64,000 nt of DNA from Catenibacillus scindens (GCF_014202115.1 NZ_JACHFW010000010.1:62001-126000); one strand, 5' to 3'. Positions 9,258 through 18,964 are shown, counted from the first letter of the stretch. Program-made: numbers and translations. Notes: generated by a model not told the origin, from the letters alone.

Positions 9258-9286
9258 ATTATAATCCTGTATACAAAAATATTCAA
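9258..9286 (-). promoter_or_regulatory. promoter of the riboflavin operon
   Basis: TTGAAT at 9281-9286 and TATAAT at 9258-9263 are 17 bases apart on the minus strand, about 25 bases before the aptamer. The -35 box overlaps the last codons of the helicase gene. Confidence 0.8.
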
Positions 9287-11274
9287 GACCTTTTTTTCAT
9301 TTTTTCTTTCCGCTCTTTTGAAAAAGACCCAATACCTCCATGTTCCATGGCAAAGCACTGGGGGCAAACGCCAAAGTTATAGCCCACAGGCAGCTTCTTT
9401 CCGCAGTAGCGGCAGGTGGAGATATAATTAGTCTTTTTTCCGAGAAGATATCCCATGATCCTGCTCTCTGTCCGGGCCCTGGCTTTTGACAGCATTTTCG
9501 CGTCAATAATCTTTCCCATGCGCACAGAAAACTGATAGTACAGATCTAACTGTTTGTAGTAAGTCTCGTATTTTTGTATACCGAAAAGTCCGGTCAGATC
9601 CTGTATGCTGGGAAATTCCAGGGAGACGTCCGCCGTATAGCTCTCACAATAGCGCAGCCACAAAGCCACAACATACCGGTCCTTCACATCAATTGGACAA
9701 CTGATCATGCGGTACAAAACCTTTTTATCATAAAATCCGTCAATATATTCTCTGCGTCGGCTGGCCTGGTCGTAGAGATAGAGGGTATCTTCAATACTAA
9801 CCTTTACAAAAGGCGGTGATGTCTCTACGCCATGCCACACTTTCAAAATAGCGTCCAGAGATTCATTAAGATCCAGCAAAATCTGAGGGAATCCAAGGCT
9901 GACTGATCCGATAGGCTCTTCTTCCGCGTCAAAACGCTCCCGAACATATTCCAAAGCCTCCTGTCCCATGGCTGTCACATATCCGGCATCGTAAAGTCCA
10001 AAGCGCCCGGCCCGCCCAGCGATCTGCTTGATCTCAGGAACTGTCAACTGTCTTCGGGATGTACCGTCAAACTTTTCTGTCTGCACAAAAACGATCCGGC
10101 GCACTGGAAGATTCAATCCCATACCGATGGCGTCTGTGGCAACAGCCACTTTTGTTTCCCCTCCAGCAAACATCTGAACCTGGCGCCGGCGGATGTCCGG
10201 AGGCAGGCTTCCATAGATCACGCTCGCCTTAATTCCCCGCTCTTCCAGCCGCCCGGCCACATCCAGCACTGACCTCTTGGAAAATACGATGAGCGCGTCG
10301 CCGGGCATAACGCTGTCAGGAAACTCAAAAGGATGCTCTTCACAGCAGAGAGGGATCTTTCGCTCATAGCGGAGGATTTCAAAGGAATCCCCGCACAGCC
10401 GGATCAGGTGGGTAATAACCCCTTGTGCCGCGGGACTGAGACAAATATGAATCTCATTGGCCAGAAGGCCCAAAATGGCCCGGGTCCAGGAGTGACCGCG
10501 ATCCCGGTCATGAACCATCTGCGCCTCATCAATAACGGCAATATCATATTTTTCACCAAGATCTGCCATCTCAATGGTTGACGCAGTCACCCGGCTTCCC
10601 AAAGTTTCGATACACTCCTGCCCGGTAAGCATGGTACACGGCGTGCCGTAGTCTTTCATTTTTTCATAGACTTCCAGGGCCAGCAGTCGCAATGGCCCCA
10701 GATATACCCCATTTCGGGCCGTTTTCAGCCGTTCCAGCGCCTGAAAAGTTTTTCCGCTGTTGGTTGGCCCAATATGGAGGATAAAACGCCGGCTCATCGC
10801 CAGGGCTTTGGGAAATTCCAATTCCGGCCTGGACGGCACAAGCTCAGTAATGCGGTTTTCAATGCAATATCTGCGGTAACTCTGGCACAGATCAAACAGG
10901 GATCTGGTACATACGCCTCCGGGAAGATTTTTCTCCACGTAGTCAAAAAAACCTTCATCTAAAGAATCCCTGTCCTCCGGCAGCAACAGGCCCAGATCCA
11001 GCCGTATAAGCTCCGGAAGGATCTGAGTCAAAATAGCAGAAACCGCCCCCTTATTTCTATAGCGGGTGGCAATGTGAAGAAGATTTTTAATCTGACGGTG
11101 ATAATCCTCCAGAATAGACCGGCTCACCTGATGGATTCCAGCCCGGACCAATGCCTTCCTCAGTGCGCCAATCCTTTTTTCATAGCCGGAGGCTCTGACA
11201 TAGCCTCCCTTTTTCTTTGCCTCCCGGCGGTACTGCGCCACGTAAAACTGTAATAATTCACTTTCGTCTATCAT
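9283..11274 (-). CDS. Suv3-like ATP-dependent RNA helicase
   Basis: ATG 11274 has AGGTGG upstream. The 663-residue protein is a superfamily 2 helicase of the Suv3 type, best known as the mitochondrial degradosome helicase. Visible motifs are Walker A GPTNSGKT (about 170-177), motif Ia YLGPLRLLALE, motif II DEAQ, GSLPPDIRRRQ, a DAIGMGLNLPV block and the motif VI sequence QIAGRAGRFG. The C-terminus ends in a two-knuckle zinc site (CRYCGKKLP, then CPQC) that could bind RNA. An RNA unwinding role is inferred. It starts 19 bases after the muramidase gene stop, so the two are probably cotranscribed. Confidence 0.82.
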   Translation of the reverse strand: MIDESELLQFYVAQYRREAKKKGGYVRASGYEKRIGALRKALVRAGIHQVSRSILEDYHRQIKNLLHIATRYRNKGAVSAILTQILPELIRLDLGLLLPEDRDSLDEGFFDYVEKNLPGGVCTRSLFDLCQSYRRYCIENRITELVPSRPELEFPKALAMSRRFILHIGPTNSGKTFQALERLKTARNGVYLGPLRLLALEVYEKMKDYGTPCTMLTGQECIETLGSRVTASTIEMADLGEKYDIAVIDEAQMVHDRDRGHSWTRAILGLLANEIHICLSPAAQGVITHLIRLCGDSFEILRYERKIPLCCEEHPFEFPDSVMPGDALIVFSKRSVLDVAGRLEERGIKASVIYGSLPPDIRRRQVQMFAGGETKVAVATDAIGMGLNLPVRRIVFVQTEKFDGTSRRQLTVPEIKQIAGRAGRFGLYDAGYVTAMGQEALEYVRERFDAEEEPIGSVSLGFPQILLDLNESLDAILKVWHGVETSPPFVKVSIEDTLYLYDQASRRREYIDGFYDKKVLYRMISCPIDVKDRYVVALWLRYCESYTADVSLEFPSIQDLTGLFGIQKYETYYKQLDLYYQFSVRMGKIIDAKMLSKARARTESRIMGYLLGKKTNYISTCRYCGKKLPVGYNFGVCPQCFAMEHGGIGSFSKERKEKMKKRS

Positions 11275-11293
11275 CAATCATTCCACCTGAAAT

Positions 11294-12124
11294 TTAAGAT
11301 TCGGACCAGTACTGGCGGACCAGGTCCACGTAAAACATATTTCCGTAAGCATACCGCCATCCTCCGTTTTCTTCAACAGAAATACTGTTTTCATAGACAA
11401 CAGTTTCCCCGCCGGACATATCCCCGGCGAAAGCTTCTGCCAGGCTGAAGGTATGCTTTTTACCGTTTTCGGCCACATAATCCAGATAAGTAATGCCAAA
11501 ATTGTATGCCTGGATCACGCTGTTAAGATCACAGCCCAGCCCCTCCCCATAGGAGAGAAGCTGAGAAAACAGCCGGCATCCCTGCTCTATAGATGCCTCC
11601 GGCATAAGAGAGTTTACCGCCAGCCCCAAAGATTCGCTGGCCTGCATCACATCATTGCCCTGACCGGAAGATTCCACCTGCATAATTGCCAGAAGAAGCT
11701 GAGTATATTCCTCAACTCCGTATTCCTGGGCATACTGAGACAGAAGAGGTTCATAAGCCCGCACTTCCTCTGAAATTTCCAATGTATCTTCCCTCGCTGT
11801 GTTCTCCTCGCTGCCTTTGCCGAAAGCCAGACACAAAATGACAATAAAAATCACAAGTGCCGCTCCAGCGCCGGCAAGCATGGCAATGATGCGCCGACGG
11901 CGCAGGATCATCTGACGGCGGATATAGGCCCGGGATCCGGGACGGAGCCGCCGGGTTTTGGTACCAAGATAGGACGTTCCCAGGCGGGGCCGTCCTGGAC
12001 GTCTGGCAGTCTGGGCTGACCTAAAGCGCCGGTTTGGGGATGTGGAACTTTTGGGCCGCCCTGTGGAAGCCGGCTTAACGGCTCCTGTCCGTCCCTTATG
12101 GGAAGGGGATTGTATATTAGTCAA
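11294..12124 (-). CDS. membrane-anchored CwlT-type muramidase (lysozyme-like)
   Basis: The protein starts at TTG 12124, supported by AAGGAG 8-9 bases upstream. About 85 basic, Arg/Pro/Ser-rich residues precede one membrane helix (near 88-112, IIAMLAGAGAALVIFIVILC), then the chain leaves the membrane. The outer part matches the N-terminal lysozyme-like domain of CwlT: YAQEYGVEEYTQLLLAIMQ, with the expected catalytic glutamate in QVESSG. No NlpC/P60 domain follows. It probably cuts cell-wall glycan strands close to the membrane. The basic inner tail could contact nucleic acid or the cytoplasmic face (speculative). Confidence 0.8.
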   Translation of the reverse strand: MTNIQSPSHKGRTGAVKPASTGRPKSSTSPNRRFRSAQTARRPGRPRLGTSYLGTKTRRLRPGSRAYIRRQMILRRRRIIAMLAGAGAALVIFIVILCLAFGKGSEENTAREDTLEISEEVRAYEPLLSQYAQEYGVEEYTQLLLAIMQVESSGQGNDVMQASESLGLAVNSLMPEASIEQGCRLFSQLLSYGEGLGCDLNSVIQAYNFGITYLDYVAENGKKHTFSLAEAFAGDMSGGETVVYENSISVEENGGWRYAYGNMFYVDLVRQYWSES

Positions 12125-12185
12125 AATATCGCTCCTTTTTCTTTGGTAAGATACTCATTTGTCGCAATTTTTTCAGACACAGGCC

Positions 12186-12227
12186 ATTGTAACACAAAAG
12201 AATGCACCGGCGCAACATCTGCATTCT
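12186..12227 (-). promoter_or_regulatory. promoter and dyad of the muramidase-helicase pair
   Basis: On the minus strand TTGCGC (12210-12215) and TACAAT (12186-12191) are 18 bases apart. An inverted repeat AGAATGC / GCATTCT (12200-12206 and 12221-12227) spans the -35 box and could be an operator. Confidence 0.6.
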
Positions 12228-12248
12228 AAAACACTGTCCACAGCCGTC

Positions 12249-12277
12249 TTGTGAATATGAAAAAAATAGGCTATAAT
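12249..12277 (+). promoter_or_regulatory. promoter of the ABC importer operon
   Basis: TTGTGA (12249-12254) and TATAAT (12272-12277) are separated by exactly 17 bases. A small dyad TAAAGG / CCTTTA at 12280-12296 sits at the expected transcription start and may bind a regulator. A GCCGC / GCGGC hairpin at 12373-12391 lies just before the ribosome site. Confidence 0.8.
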
Positions 12278-12406
12278 CTTAAAGGATAACCCTTTAGCCA
12301 TGAGCAACAGGCAATAATAGGTTATACTTACATAAACAAATGGTAATAACCGATACAGGGAGATAATTTGTGCCGCTAACTCAAAGGCGGCGGAATGGAG
12401 ATTATT

Positions 12407-13534
12407 ATGAAAATAATGTTAAAAAATCTTACCAAAAAATTTCCGGGCCGCAGCAGGAAACACCCGGAAGATGTGATCGCTGTCAATGATTTTACCTGTG
12501 AGATCCCCGACGGCGAGCTGGTAGGTCTTTTAGGTCCTTCCGGCTGCGGAAAAAGCACCACACTGAATATGATCTGCGGTCTGGAGGACGCCAGCAGCGG
12601 CTCCATCTTTTTCGGCGATGAAAATGTCACTGCCCTTGCTCCGGAGCTTCGGGGCGTTGGCATGGTTTTCCAAAATTATGCCCTTTATCCCCACCTGAAC
12701 GTTTTTAAAAACATTCAGTTTCCCCTGGAAAATTTAAAGGGCAAGGAGCGGCTCTCTAAAGGAGACATGAAAAGCCGTGTTCTTGAGGCCGCCCGGCTGG
12801 TACAGATCGAAGATCTTCTGGACCGCAAGCCACGAGAGCTTTCCGGCGGCCAGCAGCAGCGCGTGGCCATTGCCCGCGCCCTTGTGAAAATGCCCAGGGT
12901 TCTTTTGCTGGATGAGCCGCTCTCTAACCTTGACGCCCGGCTGCGCCTTCAGACCCGTGAAGAAATCCGCAAGATCCAGAAAAAAACTGGAATTACTACA
13001 GTTTTTGTCACCCACGATCAGGAGGAGGCCATGAGTATCTGCGACCGGATCGCGGTGATGAATCACGGCGTCCTCATGCAGGAAGGCCGGCCCCAGGATG
13101 TTTACGATAACCCGGCAAACCTTTTTGTCGCCCGTTTTCTCGGCACGCCGCCCATTAACGTTTTTCACGGTACGGTACGGGATGAAACACTCTTTCTTAA
13201 CCAAGCCCCGGTGCTGAAGGTTAAAGGTGTATCTGACCAGGATGTTATTGTGGGCATCCGTCCGGAAGGCTTTCTGTTAAAAAGCGACGGTCCTTTGCGC
13301 TGTCATCTGGAGCGGATCGAGGTCATGGGCAGAGATGTTAGCATTGTCTCCACCCACAGCGCATGTACGGGGACATCCCTCAGATCCATTATCAGTTCAG
13401 AAAGCCGTGTGGATACCGCTGCCGCTGAGGTATGCTTTTCCTTAAAGCCGGGAAAAGTATTTCTTTTCTCCGCCAAGACAGAAGAACGGATAAGCTTTGA
13501 GATTCCCGGCCAGCCATTGTCGAAAGGAGAATGA
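12407..13534 (+). CDS. carbohydrate ABC importer ATP-binding protein (UgpC/MalK/MsmX type)
   Basis: ATG 12407 follows GGAG by 6 bases; the upstream ATG 12395 overlaps that site. The 375-residue ATPase has Walker [11 protein letters not shown]-loop FQNYALYPH, signature [15 protein letters not shown], Walker [12 protein letters not shown] and the H-loop THDQ. A C-terminal OB-type regulatory region (about 235-375, VGIRPEGF) marks it as a CUT1/MOI-family subunit. It energises the two permeases encoded next and overlaps or abuts them, so it is a dedicated partner rather than a stand-alone MsmX. Confidence 0.93.
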   Translation: MKIMLKNLTKKFPGRSRKHPEDVIAVNDFTCEIPDGELVGLLGPSGCGKSTTLNMICGLEDASSGSIFFGDENVTALAPELRGVGMVFQNYALYPHLNVFKNIQFPLENLKGKERLSKGDMKSRVLEAARLVQIEDLLDRKPRELSGGQQQRVAIARALVKMPRVLLLDEPLSNLDARLRLQTREEIRKIQKKTGITTVFVTHDQEEAMSICDRIAVMNHGVLMQEGRPQDVYDNPANLFVARFLGTPPINVFHGTVRDETLFLNQAPVLKVKGVSDQDVIVGIRPEGFLLKSDGPLRCHLERIEVMGRDVSIVSTHSACTGTSLRSIISSESRVDTAAAEVCFSLKPGKVFLFSAKTEERISFEIPGQPLSKGE

Positions 13535-13539
13535 GAACG

Positions 13540-14430
13540 ATGAACAGGAACCACAAAAAAGCCTGGCTCTATCTTCTGCCGGCACTGCTATTCCTTATTT
13601 TCTTCATGGTCTACCCGCTGATCGACGTATTTATTTATTCCGCGGAAGAAGGCTTTAACTTTGCCTCCCAGTCCTATTTTGGCGTAGGTCTTTACAATTT
13701 TTCCTATGTCCTCCATGACCCATACTTTTTACAGGCGGTACAAAACACCATTATCCTTGTAATCATTACCGTACCTGTGTCAACCGGACTGGCCCTTCTG
13801 ATCTCCCTGGGGTTAAGTTCCATCAAACCTTTGCGGGATCTGTACCAGACCATTTACTTTTTGCCCTACGTGACCAACACGCTGGCAGTGGGCCTTGTGT
13901 TTATGATACTGTTTCAGCCAACCGAGTATACCGATGGCCTTGTAAACATGGTCATAGAGTTTTTCGGCGGTTCAGCCGTTGATTTTATCGACGGGCCTTA
14001 CTGGGCCAAAATGTTTGTCCTGTGCTTTTATACGGTCTGGATTGTTTTACCCTTTAAAATCCTTGTGCTGACAAGCGCCCTGGCCTCTGTCAATCCGGAT
14101 TACTATAAGGCCGCCCGGGTAGACGGCACACCTAAATGGCGGGTTTTTACAAAAATCACCCTTCCCATGATCTCCCCCATGATCTTTTATCTTGTGATCA
14201 CCGGGTTTATCGGCGCCTTTAAAGCCTACAGCGACGCTGTAGCCCTTTTTGGCACAGATTTAAACGCTGCCGGTATGAATACTATTGTGGGCTATGTCTA
14301 CGATATGCTTTACGGGGACAGCGGCGGCTATCCGTCCTACGCTTCGGCGGCGGCCATTATCCTTTTCGCCATTGTCCTGACCGTCACATGTATTAACCTT
14401 TTAGTGAGCAGCAGAAAAATTTCGAGGTAG
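13540..14430 (+). CDS. carbohydrate ABC importer permease 1 (MalF/UgpA type)
   Basis: AAAGGAG lies about 10 bases before ATG 13540; an ATG at 13531 overlapping the previous stop is too close to that site. The 296-residue protein has six predicted helices and the binding-protein-dependent transport EAA loop, seen as YYKAARVDGTPKWRVFTKIT near residue 190, which docks on the ATPase. N-terminal KKAWLYLLPALLF is typical of the MalF/UgpA class. Together with the second permease it forms the membrane channel of the importer. Substrate unknown; a sugar or polyol is likely from the family. Confidence 0.92.
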   Translation: MNRNHKKAWLYLLPALLFLIFFMVYPLIDVFIYSAEEGFNFASQSYFGVGLYNFSYVLHDPYFLQAVQNTIILVIITVPVSTGLALLISLGLSSIKPLRDLYQTIYFLPYVTNTLAVGLVFMILFQPTEYTDGLVNMVIEFFGGSAVDFIDGPYWAKMFVLCFYTVWIVLPFKILVLTSALASVNPDYYKAARVDGTPKWRVFTKITLPMISPMIFYLVITGFIGAFKAYSDAVALFGTDLNAAGMNTIVGYVYDMLYGDSGGYPSYASAAAIILFAIVLTVTCINLLVSSRKISR

Positions 14431-14435
14431 TCAAA

Positions 14436-15311
14436 ATGGAAGAACATGAAGTTTATGAAAAAATACAGCACAAAACAAACCATCGCAATAAAATCCAAAA
14501 GGCCGTCACTTATATTTTTCTGACTCTGTGGGCCCTCATCGTCCTGTTTCCTTTTTACTGGATGATCCTGACTTCCGTAAAAAGCTACGGGGCCTATAAC
14601 GCGGAGCATACTCCCGCCTTCTTCACCTTATCGCCCACCATCCAGAACTATATTGACGCCTTTACCACGGTCCCCCTTGTGGGCTATCTGTTAAACACAG
14701 CCATCTTCGCCGTGGCCACCACAGTGATCATGGTCATTGTCAGCACTCTGGCCGCCTACGCCTTTGCCCGGCTGAACTTCCGGGGAAAGAATCTGGTATT
14801 TACTCTGTTTCTTTCCCTGATGATGATCCCCAGCGAACTGGTGGTCATCACCAATTTCGTGACGGTGACAAATCTTGACCTGCGCAACACCTTTGTGGGC
14901 CTTGTCCTGCCCTCCGTCACTTCCGTCTTTTATATCTATCTTTTAAAAGAAAATTTTGAGCAGGTGCCCGACGAGCTTTACCGGGCGGCCAAAGTGGACG
15001 GCACGTCAGATCTGAAATATTTGTGGAAAGTCATGATCCCTATTTGCCGGCCCACCATTATTACTATCACGATCTTAAAGATTATTGAGTGCTGGAACTC
15101 GTATGTGTGGCCCCGGCTTATTACCGACGATCCGGCATACTACCTTGTTTCCAACGGAATCCAGGAAATCCGTGAAAACGGCTTTGGCCGGGAAAATATA
15201 CCGGCCATGATGGCGGCGGTGGTAGTCATTTCCGTCCCGCTGATCGTTCTGTTTTTAATTTTCCGCAAGAAGATCATGGCAGGGGTATCCCAGGGAGGTA
15301 CAAAAGGATGA
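14436..15311 (+). CDS. carbohydrate ABC importer permease 2 (MalG/UgpE type)
   Basis: This 291-residue, six-helix protein starts 5 bases after the first permease. Its first helix is followed by PFYWMILTSVKS, the hallmark of MalG/UgpE-like subunits, and its EAA loop is ELYRAAKVDGTSDLKYLWKV. Its stop codon overlaps the start of the binding-protein gene (ATGA at 15308-15311), so the two are translationally coupled. Confidence 0.92.
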   Translation: MEEHEVYEKIQHKTNHRNKIQKAVTYIFLTLWALIVLFPFYWMILTSVKSYGAYNAEHTPAFFTLSPTIQNYIDAFTTVPLVGYLLNTAIFAVATTVIMVIVSTLAAYAFARLNFRGKNLVFTLFLSLMMIPSELVVITNFVTVTNLDLRNTFVGLVLPSVTSVFYIYLLKENFEQVPDELYRAAKVDGTSDLKYLWKVMIPICRPTIITITILKIIECWNSYVWPRLITDDPAYYLVSNGIQEIRENGFGRENIPAMMAAVVVISVPLIVLFLIFRKKIMAGVSQGGTKG

Positions 15312-16915
15312 AGCATTTTACGAAAAAATTGGGACTTGCCGCAGCCGCCCTCCTGGCGGCCGCCGCCATGTCCGCATGTCACGGACAGAGGGAGCAGACA
15401 GCCTTTGAGGTGCCCCAGGAATTTGATATGTCCAGAAATTATGAGCTGACTTTCTGGGCCAAAAATGACACCAATGTGCGCCAGACAGAAATCTACAAAC
15501 AGGCTATCGCTGACTTTGAGGCCCTTTACCCCAATATTTCCATTGAGCTGAGGCTCTACACTGATTACGGGGATATTTATAATGACGTGATCACAAACAT
15601 TTCCACAAACACAACGCCTAATGTATGTATCACTTACCCGGATCACATCGCCACTTATATGACCGGCGACAATGTGGTCGTCCCCTTAGACGATCTGATG
15701 GATGATGAAAAATATGGCCTTGGGGGCAATGAACTGCTCTTCCAGGCGCCTACAAAGTCCCAGATCGTCCCCCAGTTTCTTGACGAGTGTACCATTGCCG
15801 GTCATTACTATGCCCTGCCCTTTATGCGTTCCACAGAAGCTTGCTACATCAATAAAGACTATGTAGAAGCGTTAGGATACACTCTTCCGGAAACGCTGAC
15901 CTGGGATTTTATCTGGGAAGTCTCTGAGGCCGCCACTGCAAAAAATGCCGACGGCACCTATGTCCTCAACGGCCAGGATGTCATGATCCCATTTATTTAC
16001 AAATCCACGGATAATATGATGATCCAGATGCTCATCCAGCAAAACGCCGGCTATTCTACGGAAACCGGGGATATCCAGATTTTTAACGATACAACCAAAG
16101 ATATCCTCTATACCATTGCCCAACATGCGGGGACGCGGGCATTCTCCACCTTTAAGATTTCCAGCTATCCCGCCAATTTTCTCAATGCGGGGCAATGTGT
16201 CTTTGCCATCGACTCCACCGCCGGAGCTACATGGATGGGAAGTGACGCCCCTCTGGTGGATATTGCCGAGGAAGCTGTGGTTGATTTTGATATTGAGGTT
16301 ATGGCGATCCCCCAGTACGATCCGGATCATCCTAAAATGATCTCTCAAGGGCCTTCCCTTTGTATTTTTAACAAGGACGATCCTCAGGAGGTGCTGGCTT
16401 CCTGGCTGTTTACCCAGTATCTTCTCACCAATGACGTTCAGATGGACTACGCCACCACCGAGGGCTATGTACCTGTGACACTGGCCGCCCAGGAATCGGA
16501 GGCTTATCAGGATTATCTTTCCCGGTCCGGTGAGGACAATGATATGTACTACGATGTAAAAATTGCCGCGTCAGAGCTTTTGCTTAATCACACCCAGGAT
16601 ACTTTTATTACCCCGGTATTTAACGGCTCCACGTCCCTGAGAAATGCCGCCGGCCAGCTCATTGAGGAAGTAACCAAGTCTATGCGGCGCGATGAAACTG
16701 TAGATGAGGCTTATATGGACAATCTTTACAGTGAGGTTGCCGCCCTGTACCATCTGGACGAGAACACCGCGCCCTCCGGGCAGGAAGCGGATCTGGGCCC
16801 CCTTCCGCCTATGGCCAAAGGACTTCTCATCACCCTGGGGGTTGTATGGATACTGATCATTCTTTATCTGATCGCGGGAAAAATTTCGGCCATCAGAAAC
16901 CAGCCCCATGAGTGA
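15308..16915 (+). CDS. extracellular solute-binding lipoprotein with an extra C-terminal membrane helix
   Basis: The 535-residue protein starts with a lipoprotein signal, ending in a lipobox-like MSAC at 22-25, so Cys25 should be lipidated. The family 1 solute-binding fold follows (YELTFWAKND, then DFEALYPNISIE; later the ligand-cleft segment GHYYALPFMRSTEACYINKD). Unusually, residues about 503-525 form a strongly hydrophobic helix, GLLITLGVVWILIILYLIAG, followed by a basic tail KISAIRNQPHE. A lipid anchor at one end and a membrane helix at the other would pin the receptor to the membrane twice. It is the last gene of the importer operon. Ligand unknown. Confidence 0.9.
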   Translation: MKHFTKKLGLAAAALLAAAAMSACHGQREQTAFEVPQEFDMSRNYELTFWAKNDTNVRQTEIYKQAIADFEALYPNISIELRLYTDYGDIYNDVITNISTNTTPNVCITYPDHIATYMTGDNVVVPLDDLMDDEKYGLGGNELLFQAPTKSQIVPQFLDECTIAGHYYALPFMRSTEACYINKDYVEALGYTLPETLTWDFIWEVSEAATAKNADGTYVLNGQDVMIPFIYKSTDNMMIQMLIQQNAGYSTETGDIQIFNDTTKDILYTIAQHAGTRAFSTFKISSYPANFLNAGQCVFAIDSTAGATWMGSDAPLVDIAEEAVVDFDIEVMAIPQYDPDHPKMISQGPSLCIFNKDDPQEVLASWLFTQYLLTNDVQMDYATTEGYVPVTLAAQESEAYQDYLSRSGEDNDMYYDVKIAASELLLNHTQDTFITPVFNGSTSLRNAAGQLIEEVTKSMRRDETVDEAYMDNLYSEVAALYHLDENTAPSGQEADLGPLPPMAKGLLITLGVVWILIILYLIAGKISAIRNQPHE

Positions 16916-16930
16916 ATAGTTACAAAAAAC

Positions 16931-16958
16931 TTGATTTCTCAATTTTTTTGACTATAAT
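16931..16958 (+). promoter_or_regulatory. promoter of the alanine-rich lipoprotein gene
   Basis: TTGATT (16931-16936) and TATAAT (16953-16958) are 16 bases apart. The gene starts about 60 bases downstream after AAAAAAGGAG. Confidence 0.75.
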
Positions 16959-17020
16959 TAAACTTGTTGCACAATGATTATAGGACTTGCGATTCATTTT
17001 GAAAAAAGGAGACAAATTTT

Positions 17021-17914
17021 ATGAAAAAAATAGTATCAGCTTTTCTTGCCATTTCCATGGCAGCCGCTCTGGCTGGCTGCGCAGGCGGTACAACCACTGA
17101 AAGTGAAACTGTAAATACAACTGCTGCTGAAACAGCCGCCGCAGACACCGCAGCAGTTGCCGACACCACAGCTTCTGCCGACTCTGCTGCTGATGAAAGC
17201 ACCGCAGCCGAAGAATCCGCAGTTGCTGGCACCGATGAAAGCGCCGCAGCCGCCGGCGAGGTGATGTCCTATGACGAATATATTGCCGCCGACCTTGATT
17301 CACAGGTAACGATCCAGGCCTATGTACAGGCAAAACAGTCTTACTACGCAGAACAGTCCACAGCCACAGTATACGCTCAGGATCAGGACGGCGCTTACTT
17401 CCTCTATGACATGGCCTGTCCCGAAGATCAGTATGATCTTTTAGTTCCGGGAACAAAGATCCAGGTTACAGGCTACAAAGCTGAATGGTCCGGCGAAGTG
17501 GAGATCATCGACGCCAGCTTTGAGATCATTGATGACGGCGATACATACATCGCCACTCCCCTCGACGTTACAGACATGCTGGGAACAGACGATCTGATCA
17601 ACTATCAGAACCAGGCTGTGTCCTTTACAGGTATGACTGTGGAGGCTGCCGGACAGGATGCCGACGGCAATGACGTGGCTTTCCTCTACAACTATGATGG
17701 CTCCGGTACAGAAGGGGACGACCTGTATTTTAACGCTTCCTACAATGGACAGACCTATACTTTTACCATCGAATCCTACCTGTGCGATGAAACAACAGAT
17801 GTTTATCAGGCTGTAAAAGCTCTTGAGATCGGCCAGACCATCAACATGGAAGGATTCCTTTACTGGTATGAGGGCGTAAACCCCCATATCACATCTGTAA
17901 CCGTTGCTGAATAA
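17021..17914 (+). CDS. secreted lipoprotein with Ala/Thr/Ser/Glu linker and two OB-like repeats
   Basis: The signal peptide ends in a lipobox (ALAGC, Cys20). Residues 25-85 are a low-complexity, acidic and Ala-rich tether. After it come two similar beta-rich segments: one begins SQVTIQAYVQAKQSYY and runs to about 170, with PGTKIQVTGYKAEWSGEVEI; the second covers about 190-297, with NQAVSFTGMTVEAAG and ending in GQTINMEGFLYWYEG. This strand pattern resembles OB folds seen in surface proteins, which is my inference. The gene has its own promoter and terminator. It may be a cell-surface ligand-binding protein; no defined function is known to me. Confidence 0.75.
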   Translation: MKKIVSAFLAISMAAALAGCAGGTTTESETVNTTAAETAAADTAAVADTTASADSAADESTAAEESAVAGTDESAAAAGEVMSYDEYIAADLDSQVTIQAYVQAKQSYYAEQSTATVYAQDQDGAYFLYDMACPEDQYDLLVPGTKIQVTGYKAEWSGEVEIIDASFEIIDDGDTYIATPLDVTDMLGTDDLINYQNQAVSFTGMTVEAAGQDADGNDVAFLYNYDGSGTEGDDLYFNASYNGQTYTFTIESYLCDETTDVYQAVKALEIGQTINMEGFLYWYEGVNPHITSVTVAE

Positions 17915-17950
17915 ACAGTATTCCAACAGCAATCATATGTGCTAACAGCG

Positions 17951-17990
17951 AAACAGCCATCTCCCTTTTTTGTGGAGATGGCTGTTTTGC
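17951..17990 (+). terminator. intrinsic terminator of the lipoprotein gene
   Basis: AACAGCCATCTCC pairs with GGAGATGGCTGTT, followed by a short T-run. Loop of about 9 bases. Confidence 0.85.
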
Positions 17991-18036
17991 TGTAAAAAAC
18001 AGAATGGAGGAAGGGGGATGATATTTTATCAGGTGT

Positions 18037-18879
18037 TTATTCTTTCATATACCGGATGACCGCTCTGCCATCCTCCAAACCTTTTTTATAAAATCTGTCC
18101 ATAGCGGCCTTATCGCGGGTCAGTGTATCCATACCGCACAGATCATCGGGCGCGACAATAAGGAGCCTGCCCTCACGCTCATAGCGGACTGCCTTATCAA
18201 GAGAAGTATTATAAAGCTCTGCCCGCTGTTCCATCCTTGCTGCCGCCCTTGGATATTTTCTGCGGATTCCTCTGGCGATCATCTGATCCTTTCCCGGCAC
18301 CCGCCTGAAATCCTTTTGCCTTGTCAGGATAAGAACGACCTTATCGCATCCCATGGTGAATGCTTTTTCCACAGGAATGGGATCACTGAGGGCGCCGTCA
18401 TAGTAAGGTACGCCATTGACGATATAAGGATGGCATACCAGGGGGATGGAGCAGGACGCCTTCACCACATCATAATTGTCCTGGGCAATGTCACTTTTAT
18501 CAAAATACTTTGCTTCCCCGGTGAGCGCATTGGTAGCTACCGTGATCAGTTCCATGGAACTGGCGGCTATGGCAGGATAGTCCAGAGGATTTTCGCCGTC
18601 ACTGTTGCTAAGCACACCATAGACATAATCCATGTCAATATAGCTTTTCTTTCGCATGAAATTAGAAAAGCTCATGTATTCCTTCCGGTTTGAATATTCT
18701 GTATAAAACACATAATTGCGGCCTTTTTGCCCCGCCGCGTAAGAAGTGGTATTGGCGCTTCCGGCGGACACGCCGATACCCACATCAAAACGAATCTTTG
18801 CCTCCATGCAGCAGTCCATAACGCCCGCGGCGTATATGCCTCTCATTCCGCCGCCTACATCTATAATGGCGCTTTTCAT
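18037..18879 (-). CDS. patatin-like phospholipase
   Basis: The 280-residue protein has the catalytic dyad layout of bacterial patatins: oxyanion loop GGGMRG (9-14), nucleophile serine in GVGIGVSAGS (about residue 39) and the aspartate in YYDGALSDP (about 160-168). It belongs to the cytosolic lipid acyl hydrolase group common in Clostridia; the C-terminal third is basic (RRKYPRAAARMEQRAELY). Physiological substrate unknown. GGAGGAAAAGGAAG precedes the ATG. Confidence 0.9.
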   Translation of the reverse strand: MKSAIIDVGGGMRGIYAAGVMDCCMEAKIRFDVGIGVSAGSANTTSYAAGQKGRNYVFYTEYSNRKEYMSFSNFMRKKSYIDMDYVYGVLSNSDGENPLDYPAIAASSMELITVATNALTGEAKYFDKSDIAQDNYDVVKASCSIPLVCHPYIVNGVPYYDGALSDPIPVEKAFTMGCDKVVLILTRQKDFRRVPGKDQMIARGIRRKYPRAAARMEQRAELYNTSLDKAVRYEREGRLLIVAPDDLCGMDTLTRDKAAMDRFYKKGLEDGRAVIRYMKE

Positions 18880-18964
18880 CTTCCTTTTCCTCCATCATTG
18901 TTTTTTATATATTCTCCCCTTCCGGGGGTGATCCGGTTTCCCGTTTGTTTACTTTGCTTCTTTT

